Below the pieces are notes generated by a model that saw nothing but the letters and a program-made list of their open reading frames with translations, was not told the DNA's origin and did no database searches. Source: Nocardioides agri (lineage in GTDB: Bacteria > Actinomycetota > Actinomycetes > Propionibacteriales > Nocardioidaceae). From it: a DNA stretch of 64,000 nt. A program made the position numbers and the translations under genes. Within the stretch, counting starts at the first letter, position 1, and every line of letters begins with the position of its first letter. Shown one piece after another: positions 1-10,207 of this stretch. The DNA lies in the NCBI RefSeq assembly GCF_013778305.1, contig NZ_JACEIC010000001.1:620001-684000 (forward strand). Direction: 5' to 3'.

Positions 1-184
1 CGGTGAGCGGGAACTCCAACAGCTCCTGGTAGAAGCGCACCGTCGTCTCGACGTCCGCGCACACGATCGCGACGTGGTGGAGCCCGCGCGCCGACGATGC
101 GGGGCGGCTCGCCTCGGGGGCGAGGTACTGCTCCTTGATCCGCTCGCGCTCGGCGGCGATCCGGTCCAGGTCTCGGTCGGCCAT
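1..184 (-). CDS. VOC-family (glyoxalase/dioxygenase superfamily) protein, 3' end outside window
   Basis: The first 61 residues are visible, starting at the ATG at 184 and running off the left edge. After a charged N-terminal stretch of about 33 residues the sequence reads GLHHVAIVCADVETTVRFYQ, the first beta-strand and helix of a vicinal-oxygen-chelate domain, whose first metal-ligand His lies in the GLHHVAI segment. VOC proteins bind a divalent metal and include glyoxalases, dioxygenases and resistance proteins; the substrate cannot be told from this fragment. The gene is divergent from the SRPBCC-ArsR operon and shares a 109-base intergenic region with it that carries two palindromes, so it may be co-regulated by the ArsR-type protein. 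Confidence 0.85.
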   Translation of the reverse strand, partial: MADRDLDRIAAERERIKEQYLAPEASRPASSARGLHHVAIVCADVETTVRFYQELLEFPLT

Positions 185-222
185 GGGCCGACGGTACTCC
201 AGTTTTCAACTGCTCTGCTTGT

Positions 223-282
223 GCAACAAAGGGTTGCGCTTTGGGTTCTGCCGACGTACGTTGATACGCAACCAAACGTTGC
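223..282. promoter_or_regulatory. Duplicated palindrome GCAAC-N5-GTTGC, candidate ArsR-type operator
   Basis: Two exact copies of the inverted repeat GCAAC-N5-GTTGC lie at 223-237 and 268-282, with centres 45 bases apart, in the region between the divergent VOC gene and the SRPBCC-ArsR operon. The second copy ends just before the GGAGG ribosome binding site (284-288). Two identical short palindromes flanking a promoter are typical of winged-helix dimers. The ArsR-type gene at 725 is the obvious candidate binder; that link is an inference. Confidence 0.6.
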
Positions 283-293
283 AGGAGGCAGTC

Positions 294-728
294 ATGGAGT
301 TCGCATCGCTCGAGCGCGAGGTCTACATCGCGGCGTCGCCCGAGGTGGTCTTCGAGGTGGTGAGCCGGCCCGAGCACATCCGCGAGTGGTGGCCGGACGA
401 CGCGTCGTACGACGTGACGCCGGGCGCGACGGGGCAGATCAGGTTCGGCGACCCGGATGACGGGGGAGTCCTGGAGACCCTGACCGTCGTCGACGTGCGG
501 CCGCCCGAGTCGTTCTCGTTCCGGTGGACCGACAAGGACCTGCTGGTCACGTTCTCCCTGACGCCGTCGGGGGAGGGCACCCTGCTCAAGCTGACCGAGA
601 CCGGCTTCCGCGAGGCGGGCTGGGAGCGGGCCGTGCTCGAGGAGACCTATCGCGAGCACGAGCAGGGCTGGGACCACTTCCTGCCGCGGATCGCGCCGTA
701 CGTCGCGTCGCTGGGTGCCCGTCGGTGA
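294..728 (+). CDS. SRPBCC (AHSA1/START-like) domain protein
   Basis: This 144-residue protein is a single SRPBCC domain. It opens with an EREVYIAASPEVVFEVVSRP-like first strand, continues with EWWPDDA, and ends with a long C-terminal helix containing EQGWDHFLPRIAPYV, as in activator-of-Hsp90-ATPase-like (AHSA1) proteins. Such domains form a hydrophobic ligand pocket; the ligand is unknown. The ATG at 294 is preferred over an in-frame ATG at 135 because GGAGG (284-288) sits five bases upstream and the longer form would run through the operator. The stop codon overlaps the GTG start of the ArsR-type gene (GTGA), so the two are translationally coupled. ArsR-AHSA1 pairs are common in actinobacteria. 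Confidence 0.85.
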   Translation: MEFASLEREVYIAASPEVVFEVVSRPEHIREWWPDDASYDVTPGATGQIRFGDPDDGGVLETLTVVDVRPPESFSFRWTDKDLLVTFSLTPSGEGTLLKLTETGFREAGWERAVLEETYREHEQGWDHFLPRIAPYVASLGARR

Positions 729-1072
729 CGACATCGGTGGACGACGACCTCTGGTCGGCGGTGGGCGACCCGACCCGGCGCCGGATGCTCGACCTGCTGC
801 TGGAGCAGGGCGCCGGCACGGCCACCAGCCTGAGCGAGCGGCTGCCGGTGACCCGGCAGGCCATCGCCAAGCACCTGGTCGTGCTCGACCGGGTGGGCCT
901 GGTGCACGGCACCACGGCCGGGCGGGAGCGGAGGTACGAGGTGGACGACGAGCAGCTCGAACGCGCGGTCGCGCAGCTCAACGCGGTCGGCTCGGCCTGG
1001 GATGCCCGGCTGGCGCGGATCAAGCGGATCGCCGAGGCGATCGCAGCCAACAAGACCAACGAGAAGGAGTGA
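725..1072 (+). CDS. ArsR-family winged-helix transcriptional regulator
   Basis: This 115-residue protein is essentially one winged helix-turn-helix. The segment GDPTRRRMLDLLLEQG is followed by a recognition region with LPVTRQAIAKHLVVLDRVGL and a wing containing GRERRYEV. This matches the ArsR subgroup that is co-transcribed with SRPBCC proteins. No cluster of cysteines that would bind metal is visible, so it is probably not a metal sensor. It starts at GTG 725, overlapping the previous stop by four bases, and is followed five bases later by a second SRPBCC gene. It probably represses its own operon through the twin palindromes at 223-282 (inference). Confidence 0.85.
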   Translation: MTTSVDDDLWSAVGDPTRRRMLDLLLEQGAGTATSLSERLPVTRQAIAKHLVVLDRVGLVHGTTAGRERRYEVDDEQLERAVAQLNAVGSAWDARLARIKRIAEAIAANKTNEKE

Positions 1073-1077
1073 GCGAG

Positions 1078-1524
1078 ATGGTGGACATCCTGCACCAGGT
1101 GGGAGTGGCGGGCGCGGCACCGAAGGAGGTGTACGACGCCCTCACGACGCTGGACGGGCTCGCCGGCTGGTGGACGGTCGACACCGCGGGGGAGACCTCC
1201 CCCGGCGGCGTCATCGAGTTCCGGTTCGGGCCGGGCGGCATGGACATGCGGGTCGACGAGCTCGACGAGGGCCGCCTGGTCCGCTGGACGGTCGTCGACG
1301 GGCCCGAGGAGTGGATCGGCACCACGATCCGCTGGGAGCTGTGCGAGGAGCCGGACTGGGGAACGCTCGTGATGTTCTGGCACGAGGGCTGGCGCGAGCC
1401 GGTGCCGTTCATGCACCACTGCTCGACCAAGTGGGCGACGTACCTGATCAGCCTCAAGCAGCTCGTCGAGACCGGCGCCGGCGCACCTGACCCGAACGAC
1501 CTCAAGATCGTCAACTGGAACTGA
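1078..1524 (+). CDS. SRPBCC (AHSA1-like) domain protein, second copy
   Basis: A 148-residue SRPBCC protein with the same layout as the one at 294: a first strand with a PKEVYDALTTLDGLAGWW segment, a central beta sheet and a C-terminal helix (KWATYLISLKQLVET). It is only distantly similar to its neighbour, so the pair looks like an old duplication or recruitment rather than a recent tandem copy. AAGGAG six bases upstream of the ATG at 1078 provides the ribosome binding site. It is the third gene of the operon and ends with NWN. Ligand and function are unknown. Confidence 0.85.
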   Translation: MVDILHQVGVAGAAPKEVYDALTTLDGLAGWWTVDTAGETSPGGVIEFRFGPGGMDMRVDELDEGRLVRWTVVDGPEEWIGTTIRWELCEEPDWGTLVMFWHEGWREPVPFMHHCSTKWATYLISLKQLVETGAGAPDPNDLKIVNWN

Positions 1525-1561
1525 GGGTCCGGCCAGGAGGGGTGGCTCCACGGACATTGCC

Positions 1562-1585
1562 TGACATAATGTCAGTTATCGGCGA
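1562..1585. repeat. Left copy of 16-base direct repeat, with adjoining palindrome
   Basis: The sequence TGTCAGTTATCGGCGA at 1570-1585 occurs again exactly at 2947-2962. The left copy is preceded by, and overlaps, a perfect inverted repeat TGACAT-A-ATGTCA at 1562-1574. The two copies bound a 1.4 kb segment with poor coding content, as expected for attachment-site repeats or a target duplication left by a lost or decayed element. The recombinase that could have made it is not present. Confidence 0.55.
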
Positions 1586-1623
1586 ACCGGCAGAGACGCA
1601 CACTCTTGCCGATGTACGTGCGT

Positions 1624-2010
1624 TCAGTAGGCGCGGACGAGGAACTCTTGACCCAGTTCCTGCTGAAGGACCTGTCGGAGTCGTTCGCCCTCATGGCCCC
1701 ATCGACGCCACTCGGCGTCGTCACCGTCCACCACCTCATCGCCACCCGGACTGACGTGTCGCTGCCACCAACTCAGCCAATCAATCAGGTCGTGCTCTAG
1801 TTGCTGGCTGAGCCCCAGGGTGCCTGGGGCCACGAACCCGGGGCCGTGCTCGGCGAACACTTCCACCGGGAACGTGAGCCCGGGCTCCGGGGACAACTGC
1901 ACGTTGACCGGTCCAACGGTCTGCGCCAGGAGGCGGTCGATCCACTTCGCTCTTTGGCTGCCCACCTCGTCCACGAAGCGATGTTCCCACCAAGCGGGGC
2001 ATCCGCCCAT
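1624..2010 (-). CDS. Small hypothetical protein inside the repeat-bounded segment
   Basis: A 128-residue frame beginning at ATG 2010. I do not recognise a family. Composition is natural for a soluble protein, rich in Trp and Glu, with an amphipathic C-terminal helix (EWRRWGHEGERLRQVLQQEL) and a segment LEHDLIDWLSWWQRHV before it. It lies immediately downstream of, and in a different frame from, the replication-protein-like remnant, and both sit inside the 16-base repeat. It may be cargo of the former element. A strong ribosome binding site is not obvious, so this could still be a chance frame. Confidence 0.45.
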   Translation of the reverse strand: MGGCPAWWEHRFVDEVGSQRAKWIDRLLAQTVGPVNVQLSPEPGLTFPVEVFAEHGPGFVAPGTLGLSQQLEHDLIDWLSWWQRHVSPGGDEVVDGDDAEWRRWGHEGERLRQVLQQELGQEFLVRAY

Positions 2011-2025
2011 GCTGCGATCGATGCG

Positions 2026-2640
2026 TCAGGTCCAGATGCGGGTGATCCAGGGCGATGGTTCGCCGGTGGCGTCTGCGAAGGCTGCCAGTGACTGGACTTC
2101 GGCGCGGCGTACGCCGTCTGGGAAGAAGCCGCGGGAGAAGTGGCCGACGCGGCCGCCGCCGAGCCGTAGGGCGTTGTCGGCGTCGGTGCGGTAGCCCTTG
2201 ACCGCGTAGGTGGCGAAGCCCTTGCCGACGTAGGCGGAGAACTGTGCGCCGGACTTGATCCGGGCGTAGGTGAACCGGCTGCCGAACCCGGCCGACACGA
2301 GCCGTCGCCGGAGCCACTCCAAGTCCACGAAGCGCCCGTCCTTGACCACGATGTGCGCGTGGGTCATGCCGGACTTGCTGCCCTTGGCCGACCAGAGGCG
2401 CCGGCGGCACGAGCTCGAGCGCCACGAAGCCAACGTCTGGCGCATGGCGATGCCGAGGCGTCGACGTCGGTTCCGTTGGCGACTGCGGCGTAGCGCGTAG
2501 AAGCCAGCGTGAGTCCATGCCCCGGCGCGGTTGCAGCCGGGCGGGTGCGGGGCCCCGCCGCTCCCCAACCGGGCCGGGGCCAGGTCGTGGCTGCTGGATC
2601 GGACGATGGGTAGCGCTGACAGACGAGACGACGACTTCAC
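2026..2640 (-). pseudogene. Replication-initiator-like protein remnant
   Basis: The frame encodes about 204 residues, but only the C-terminal two thirds look like a real protein. That part contains HAHIVVKDGRFVDLEWLRRR, then AYVGKGFATYAVKGYRTD. A His-hydrophobic-His segment followed by a Tyr- and Lys-containing Y-V-x-K helix resembles rolling-circle replication initiators found on actinobacterial plasmids and integrated elements. The N-terminal third is Arg-, Ser- and Pro-rich and has no recognisable fold, which suggests frameshift or truncation. It sits inside the direct-repeat-bounded segment. The assignment is by motif appearance only and is tentative. Confidence 0.35.
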
Positions 2641-3019
2641 GGCGGGACTCCGGGACTACGAGACGGATGGAGCCGCGCGACCTGTCTCGTAGCCGGTCTA
2701 TGTCTGTCCCTGGAAGCAAAGAGCAGCCCGGTGGCTACCTATGCCGGGCCGTAGAAGTCGTATGTCAGGGGTGTTCGCTCGCGCGGTGCGCCGAGCCTAG
2801 AACCCGGCACCGACAACGCGCCGACGATCCCCACGCCAGTCGCCCAGGGGCCGTCGCGCGTCCTCGGCGCTCCGCGCCTTGCGGGCGCCCAACGACCCCT
2901 CAGCGACACCCGTTTGACCCCCCTGAGGCCCCCGTCAGCACCCTGGTGTCAGTTATCGGCGATATGATCAGCCGTGGCGATCGATGGCCTTCGCGCGCGT
3001 CCTGGTCTGTACTGACGCC
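2641..3019. other. 379-base stretch without a convincing gene
   Basis: No frame here looks protein-coding. It contains a 9-base inverted repeat CTACGAGAC / GTCTCGTAG at 2656-2664 and 2684-2692 with a 19-base loop, and the right copy of the 16-base direct repeat. It is probably the flank of the decayed element plus the upstream region of the gene starting at 3020. Confidence 0.5.
2947..2962. repeat. Right copy of 16-base direct repeat
   Basis: TGTCAGTTATCGGCGA, identical to 1570-1585 and 1377 bases from it. It lies about 58 bases upstream of the start of the RibD-domain gene. The palindrome beside the left copy is not repeated here. Confidence 0.55.
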
Positions 3020-3583
3020 ATGCGGAGACTCTCCTACGCCATGAACCTCAGCGTCGACGGCTACACCGCCGCGCCGGGCGATGACCTCAGCTGGAGCGCA
3101 CCCAGCGACGAGCTGTTCCAGTGGTGGTCCGACCGGGTCGCCGAGACCGGATTGTCGCTCTACGGGCGCAGGCTGTGGGACGGGATGAGCTCGCACTGGC
3201 CGACGGCGGACCAGCAGCCTGGCGTCACGCCGGCGCACGCGGAGTTCGCCCGCCGCTGGCGGGACCTGCCGAAGGTGGTGTTCTCCTCGACGATCACCGA
3301 GGTCGACTGGAACGCCCGTCTCGTCACCGGCGACGCGGTCGCCGAGATCACCCGGCTGAAGGCCGAGGACGGCGGTCGCATGGACATCGCCGGCGCCACC
3401 CTGGCCGCGGCGGCCATGCGGGCCGGGCTGATCGACGAGTACGCGATCGTCACCCACCCGGTCCTGGTGGGCGGCGGCACGCCGTTCTTCACGGCCCTGG
3501 ACAGCTGGGTGAGCCTCGAGCTGGTGGAGACTCGGACGTTCGCCGACGGCATCGTCCTCACCAGGTACGAGACCAGGCGCTGA
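3020..3583 (+). CDS. Dihydrofolate reductase family (RibD C-terminal domain) protein
   Basis: A 187-residue protein with the RibD/DHFR-like fold: N-terminal RLSYAMNLSVDGYTAAPG (the strand and 'SLDG'-type loop of the family), a central LYGRRLWDGM segment, and a C-terminal HPVLVGGGTPFF motif that in this family contacts the nicotinamide cofactor. Relatives include YwjB/YyaP-type reductases of unknown substrate; the catalytic residues of true DHFR are not all evident. The ATG at 3020 is preferred over an in-frame ATG at 2984 because the family begins with this segment. It converges on the UvrA-like gene, with a large inverted repeat between the two. Confidence 0.85.
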   Translation: MRRLSYAMNLSVDGYTAAPGDDLSWSAPSDELFQWWSDRVAETGLSLYGRRLWDGMSSHWPTADQQPGVTPAHAEFARRWRDLPKVVFSSTITEVDWNARLVTGDAVAEITRLKAEDGGRMDIAGATLAAAAMRAGLIDEYAIVTHPVLVGGGTPFFTALDSWVSLELVETRTFADGIVLTRYETRR

Positions 3584-3618
3584 GTCCCCCGCCGGCCGTC
3601 CTCGGTCGCGGGTGTGGT

Positions 3619-3681
3619 CGTCGCACCTGACCCCACGGTCGCCGTCTGGCCGCCGTCACGACGCTCAGGTCAGGTGCGACG
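3619..3681. terminator. Long inverted repeat between convergent genes (repeat family member 1)
   Basis: CGTCGCACCTGACC at 3619-3632 pairs perfectly with GGTCAGGTGCGACG at 3668-3681, with a 35-base loop. It lies between the convergent RibD-domain gene and the UvrA-like gene and could terminate both. A near-identical inverted repeat, differing by one compensated base pair, occurs at 50645-50707, so this is a dispersed repeat family rather than a unique hairpin. Confidence 0.6.
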
Positions 3682-3697
3682 GCGACACAGCCGCCCG

Positions 3698-6046
<2,349 letters not shown>

Positions 6047-6086
6047 GAGGCGGGTGGCTCCTTCGGTCGGGCGGGCTCGGGCGGGC

Positions 6087-6323
6087 TCAGTCGTCGGGAA
6101 GGGCGGCGAACGCCTTCTTGGTGTCCTTGTACCAGCCCATCCCCTTGATCGGGTGCTTCCAGCGGCCGCGCATGTCCTTGTCGGCGGGCACGTGGGCCTC
6201 GTCGCCGGCGGCGACCATGTCCTTGAGGTGCTGGTCCTGGGCGTTGATCACGTCGTCGGCGCTCTCCCCCTGGAACGCCTGGTCGCACGGACCGCCCATC
6301 TGACGGCAGGTCATCGTCTTCAT
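6087..6323 (-). CDS. Small DUF1059-like protein
   Basis: A 78-residue protein beginning MKTMTCRQMGGPCDQAF, with a GESADDVINAQDQHLKDMVA segment. Two Cys near the N terminus followed by a GET/GES-x2-E/D-V and a His-containing helix resemble DUF1059 small proteins of unknown function. The C-terminal half (GRWKHPIKGMGWYKDTKKAF) is a basic aromatic-rich tail. The start ATG overlaps the stop of the VOC gene upstream (ATGA at 6320-6323). It is the last gene of a five-gene coupled run. Confidence 0.75.
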   Translation of the reverse strand: MKTMTCRQMGGPCDQAFQGESADDVINAQDQHLKDMVAAGDEAHVPADKDMRGRWKHPIKGMGWYKDTKKAFAALPDD

Positions 6324-6738
6324 CAGGCCACCGCCCGGATCCGGACCAGGTTGCCGGCGGGGTCGCGGAACGCGCAGTCGCGCAGCCCGTAGGGCTGGTC
6401 GACCGGCTCCTGGACCACCTCGGCCCCCTTGGCCTGGACGGCGTCGAACGTGGCGTCCACGTCGTCGCTGGCGAGCAGGATCCACCCGTAGGTGCCCTTG
6501 GCCATCATGTCGGTGATCATCCGGCGCTCGTCGTCGGTGATGCCCGGGTCGACGGCCGGCGGCCCGAGCAGGATCGACGTGCCGGGCTGGCCGACGGGCC
6601 CGACGGTGATCCAGCGCATCGTGCCCGTGCCGACGTCGGTGCGGACCTCGAAGCCGAGGACGTCGCGGTAGAACGCGACCGAGGCGTCGGGATCCTCGTG
6701 CGGAAGGACGGTGGTGTGGATGGTGAGGTTCATGGGCT

Positions 6739-6742
<4 letters not shown>
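6323..6742 (-). CDS. VOC-family protein
   Basis: A 139-residue single VOC domain: HTTVLPHEDPDASVAFYRDV forms the first module and YGLRDCAFRDPAGNLVRI the second, ending with a conserved FxDPxGN segment. This resembles the glyoxalase-like antibiotic-resistance/bleomycin group, but the metal ligands are not all certain and the substrate is unknown. Either the GTG at 6742 or the ATG at 6733 could be the start; the GTG overlaps the stop of the AraC-type gene by four bases (GTGA), which favours it. AraC-VOC pairs are common in actinobacteria. Confidence 0.85.
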
Positions 6743-7205
<463 letters not shown>

Positions 7206-7209
<4 letters not shown>

Positions 7210-8021
7210 GCCTCAGATCGTGTCACGTAGGGGGTGGTGCCGCCCACCGTGTGCAGCCCGAGCCGCTCCAGGATCGGCCGGCTGTCGTCGCTGGCGTCCA
7301 CCTGCAGGATGTCGTGGCCCAGGTCGAGCGCCAGCCGGGCCCGGACGGCGACGAGCGCGCGATAGACGCCCCTGCCCCGGTACGCCGCCAGCGTGCTGCC
7401 GCCCCAGAGCCCGGCCACCCGGGTGCCGACCGTCGGTGCCAGCCACGCGGCGCTGACGACCCGACCGTCGGCCTCGGTGTCCTCCACGACGAAGACCCGC
7501 ACCGGGTCGACGGGGTCGGCGACGCGGCTCGCGAGGTCGTCGGCGAGCCACGTCCAGTCCTCACCCCAGACCTCGCTCTCCATGGCGCCGATCCGGTCGA
7601 GGTCCGCACGCTCGGACACCTCGCGCACCGCGAGCCCGGACGGCAGGACCGGCTCGACCGCCAGCGGAGCGGCCTCCCCCAGCACGAGCGCCTCGTGGTC
7701 CTGCGGCTGGGCACCGGCCGCGACGAGCAGCGGCAGCAGGTCGGCCCGGTCGTGGTCGAACGTCTTCCACTCGAAGCTCTCGCCGAGCTCCGCGTAGTAG
7801 GCGAACGTGCGGTCGACGAGCGCTGACAGCTCCTCGAGGCTGAGGTCCGACGCGTCCTGGGTGAGCATCGCGAACCCCTCGTGGGTGGTCAGCGCGCGAG
7901 CCACCGGACCGTCGCGGGTGACCGTCCATGCGTCGGGCACGCGCTGGTCGAAGGTGGCGCGCACCTGCTCGTCGTAGAGGCGCAGCAGCTCGTCGGGGGT
8001 CACGTCCGCGGATGCTGGCAC
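7206..8021 (-). CDS. GNAT-family N-acetyltransferase
   Basis: A 271-residue protein. The C-terminal half carries the GNAT core: GSTLAAYRGRGVYRALVA is the acetyl-CoA pyrophosphate-binding motif (Q/R-x2-G-x-G/A), preceded by a beta strand with RVVSAAWLAP. The N-terminal half (residues 1-130) is a degenerate GNAT-like or substrate-selecting domain with acidic content. The substrate is unknown. GTG 8021 is taken as start; GTG 8003 is a possible alternative. It heads the coupled run GNAT-AraC-VOC-DUF1059. Confidence 0.85.
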
Positions 8022-8235
8022 GGGCAGGTGCCGTGGGGCCAGCGGTTATCCGCCCGCGGAGAGCCGCTCCGCTGGCCCGAACGGGCTATGCGGAGACCGC
8101 CGGGGCGGGTCAATTCGGTGCGAATCCGCCCAAATCGGACTTCCCGGGCGTCCCACGTGTCACCGTCGAAGGGTCGGACCGACCCGGTCCGGACTGCCTG
8201 GGGGGCATCGCCGAGGTCAGGGAGGAGGTAGCGCC
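8022..8235. other. Structured 214-base divergent intergenic region
   Basis: This region separates the divergent GNAT gene and the small Cys-rich gene. It is unusually rich in perfect inverted repeats: GGGCCAGCGG / CCGCTGGCCC at 8036-8045 and 8069-8078; GGGCGG / CCGCCC at 8103-8108 and 8126-8131, enclosing ATTCG-GTG-CGAAT at 8113-8125; and GGGTCGG-A-CCGACCC at 8171-8185. The last two would fold in the leader of the plus-strand gene. GGAGGAGG is present just upstream of the ATG at 8236. Regulatory function is inferred from structure only. Confidence 0.4.
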
Positions 8236-8388
8236 ATGTGGGACACCGTCCAGACGAACACCGTGCATCTCTCGCACGACATGCCGTGCCCGCAGTGCGG
8301 TCACGCCCTCCACACCTACCTCGCGTGTGGAGACTCGTGTGACTGCCAGCCGGCCATGGTCCGCGGCGCGGAGCTCGTCTCCGCCTGA
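8236..8388 (+). CDS. Small Cys-rich zinc-ribbon-like protein
   Basis: A 50-residue protein with a strong GGAGGAGG ribosome binding site. Six residues likely to bind metal are visible: CPQCGH (residues 18-23), then C31, C35 and C37 in the pattern C-x3-C-x-C, with His and Asp nearby. Short proteins with this CPxCGH...C...CxC layout are frequent hypothetical proteins in actinobacteria (from memory, not checked). It stands alone, with a long structured leader, and is convergent with the phosphatase-like gene. Confidence 0.65.
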   Translation: MWDTVQTNTVHLSHDMPCPQCGHALHTYLACGDSCDCQPAMVRGAELVSA

Positions 8389-8438
8389 CCCTCGACCGAC
8401 TCGCCTCCGGGGTGGCGGCTCGACGGCCTCGCGGCGGC

Positions 8439-10124
8439 TCAGCCGACGGGGTCGACGGTCGCCTCGCGCTTGAGCACGGGCAGCTCTGGGCGATCGTCGA
8501 CCACTCCGGAGACCCACCACATCCGCATCCCCTCGGGGTCGAGCTCGAGGACCGCGAGGTTGTTGGCGTACCACGGTCCGTGCGTGACCGACCACCGCAG
8601 CGGCTCGAGAGGCACACCGGCGGACAGCGACAGCAGCCGACCCACCACGGTCGAGGCGCGGCGCGCCGCGAACCCGACGACCGCGCGCATCTTCCGCGGC
8701 AGCGGGTTGCGGATCGGCGAGCAGACCGCCTGCAGGATCCGGCTGGCGGCGACGCCGCCGCGCGGCCACGCCTCGGCGAGGTAGCTGTGGTGCACGTCGC
8801 CGGACAGGAACGTGATCGTCCGCGGCGCCCGGCCGCGCTGCCCCGTCGCGACCTCGAGGACGATCTCCGCGAGGTCGCGGAAGCCGCGTTCGAAGGCCGC
8901 CCAGTGCTCGAGGTCCGCACCCTGGCGGAAGCGCTCGCCGAGCCACTTCCCGGGCCTCCCCCACGCGCCCTCGGCGATCGACTCCCCGAAGGACTCCGCG
9001 TGGTGCAGCCCCGGCCCCAGCAGGAACGGCAGCGACGTCCCGACCAGCAGGTGGTCGACGTCGCCCTGCATCTGCGCGTCGAGCCACATCAGCTCGCCCT
9101 CGTCGAGCATCGATCGCCGCTCCGGCTCGAGCACGCGGGCCGCGCGTGAGTCCACGACGACGAGGCGCGCCTGGGTGTCGAAGTCGCGGGAGTAGCTCCA
9201 CCGGTAGGTCTCCGGCCGCTGGTCGGCCCGGTCCGCGAGCGCGTCCAGGGCGTCGGAGATATCCAGCTCGTCCGGCCCGTCGTACGCCACGACCGTGCGC
9301 CACAGCTCGTCGACCGCCCGCTCCTCGGGCCCCAGGTTCCCGAGGTGCTGGTGCACCCAGTAGGCCGCCAGGCCACCGACCACCCGGTCGTGCCACCAGT
9401 CGGTGGACTCCATCGCCCGGCGCCAGGTCCACGACGTGTTCCAGTCGTCGCGGATGTCGTGGTCGTCGAAGATCATCGCGCTCGGGATCGTCGACAGCAG
9501 CCAGCGGTTCGCGGGGTCCGACCAGGCCAGGTCGTAGAGATGGGCGTACTCCTCGTAGTCCTTGAGCTCGTACCACGGCGCCACCTCGGGGTCGCGCCGC
9601 TGCTCGATGAAGGCCCGCATCGCCGGGCTCGTCTCGTCGGCGTACACCTGGTCGCCGAGGAAGAGCACGAGGTCGGGCCAGCGCTCCCCCGGGTCCTCCG
9701 AGCCCCCCTCGGTGATCCCGGCCATGAAGAGCGCATAGGCGCGCAGCGCGTCGACGCCGAACTGCTCCGTGCTCTCCTCGTCGTGGGAGCGGCTCACCCG
9801 GCAGGAGCCGAAGGCCATCCGCAGCGGCTTGCCCGGCTCGAGGGTCGCGATCACCGATGGCGGGAACTCCGCGAACGCAGGGTCCTCGGAGGGCCACACG
9901 CGGACGCCGTCGACCTCTACGGCGTACGGCGTGCGGGTGCCGGGCCGCAGGCCGGTGAGCTCGACGAGCGCGTAGTGGTGGCCGTGGACGCGGAAGGTGC
10001 GGGCCGCCGCGCTCTGGTCCCCGGCGACGACGCAGACCTCGGCCGCGTCGCGGGTCTCGACCCAGACGGCGGCGGACGTCGTATCCACGTGGCGCAACAG
10101 CGGTCCCAGCACAAGCGGAGTCAC
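8439..10124 (-). CDS. PhoD-like alkaline phosphatase/phosphodiesterase
   Basis: A 561-residue protein with an N-terminal fibronectin-like strand domain (GPLLRHVDTTSAAVWVETRD) and a PhoD metallophosphatase domain. Metal-site motifs are FGSCRVS, LFLGDQVYADE, DDHDIRDDWN and SGDVHHSY. No signal peptide or Tat RR motif is seen, so this member may be cytoplasmic, unlike secreted Bacillus PhoD. The GTG at 10124 is the longest start; GTG 10112 sits 11 bases after GGGGAGG and is an equally plausible start. It is divergent from the small membrane protein at 10208. Confidence 0.85.
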   Translation of the reverse strand: MTPLVLGPLLRHVDTTSAAVWVETRDAAEVCVVAGDQSAAARTFRVHGHHYALVELTGLRPGTRTPYAVEVDGVRVWPSEDPAFAEFPPSVIATLEPGKPLRMAFGSCRVSRSHDEESTEQFGVDALRAYALFMAGITEGGSEDPGERWPDLVLFLGDQVYADETSPAMRAFIEQRRDPEVAPWYELKDYEEYAHLYDLAWSDPANRWLLSTIPSAMIFDDHDIRDDWNTSWTWRRAMESTDWWHDRVVGGLAAYWVHQHLGNLGPEERAVDELWRTVVAYDGPDELDISDALDALADRADQRPETYRWSYSRDFDTQARLVVVDSRAARVLEPERRSMLDEGELMWLDAQMQGDVDHLLVGTSLPFLLGPGLHHAESFGESIAEGAWGRPGKWLGERFRQGADLEHWAAFERGFRDLAEIVLEVATGQRGRAPRTITFLSGDVHHSYLAEAWPRGGVAASRILQAVCSPIRNPLPRKMRAVVGFAARRASTVVGRLLSLSAGVPLEPLRWSVTHGPWYANNLAVLELDPEGMRMWWVSGVVDDRPELPVLKREATVDPVG

Positions 10125-10194
10125 CTCCCCTGCCTACCCCGACGGAGCCGACCTGAAGCCCCACCCTGTGCCGACACGCGGGGACGGTTGGCTC

Positions 10195-10200
10195 TAGGCT
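10195..10200 (+). promoter_or_regulatory. -10 element TAGGCT, N7 to ATG (leaderless type)
   Basis: TAGGCT is followed by seven bases and the ATG at 10208. The spacing places the transcription start at or next to the start codon. No ribosome binding site is present. Confidence 0.5.
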
Positions 10201-10207
10201 TCCGCTC

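Noticed and set aside
8103..8131. Similarity of GGTGCGAATCC to the core of a cobalamin riboswitch
   Set aside because: The surrounding CTGCCCCGCAAC-type core and the B12 box GCCACTG are missing, and the downstream gene is not cobalamin-related. The hairpin itself is kept as an unexplained structure.
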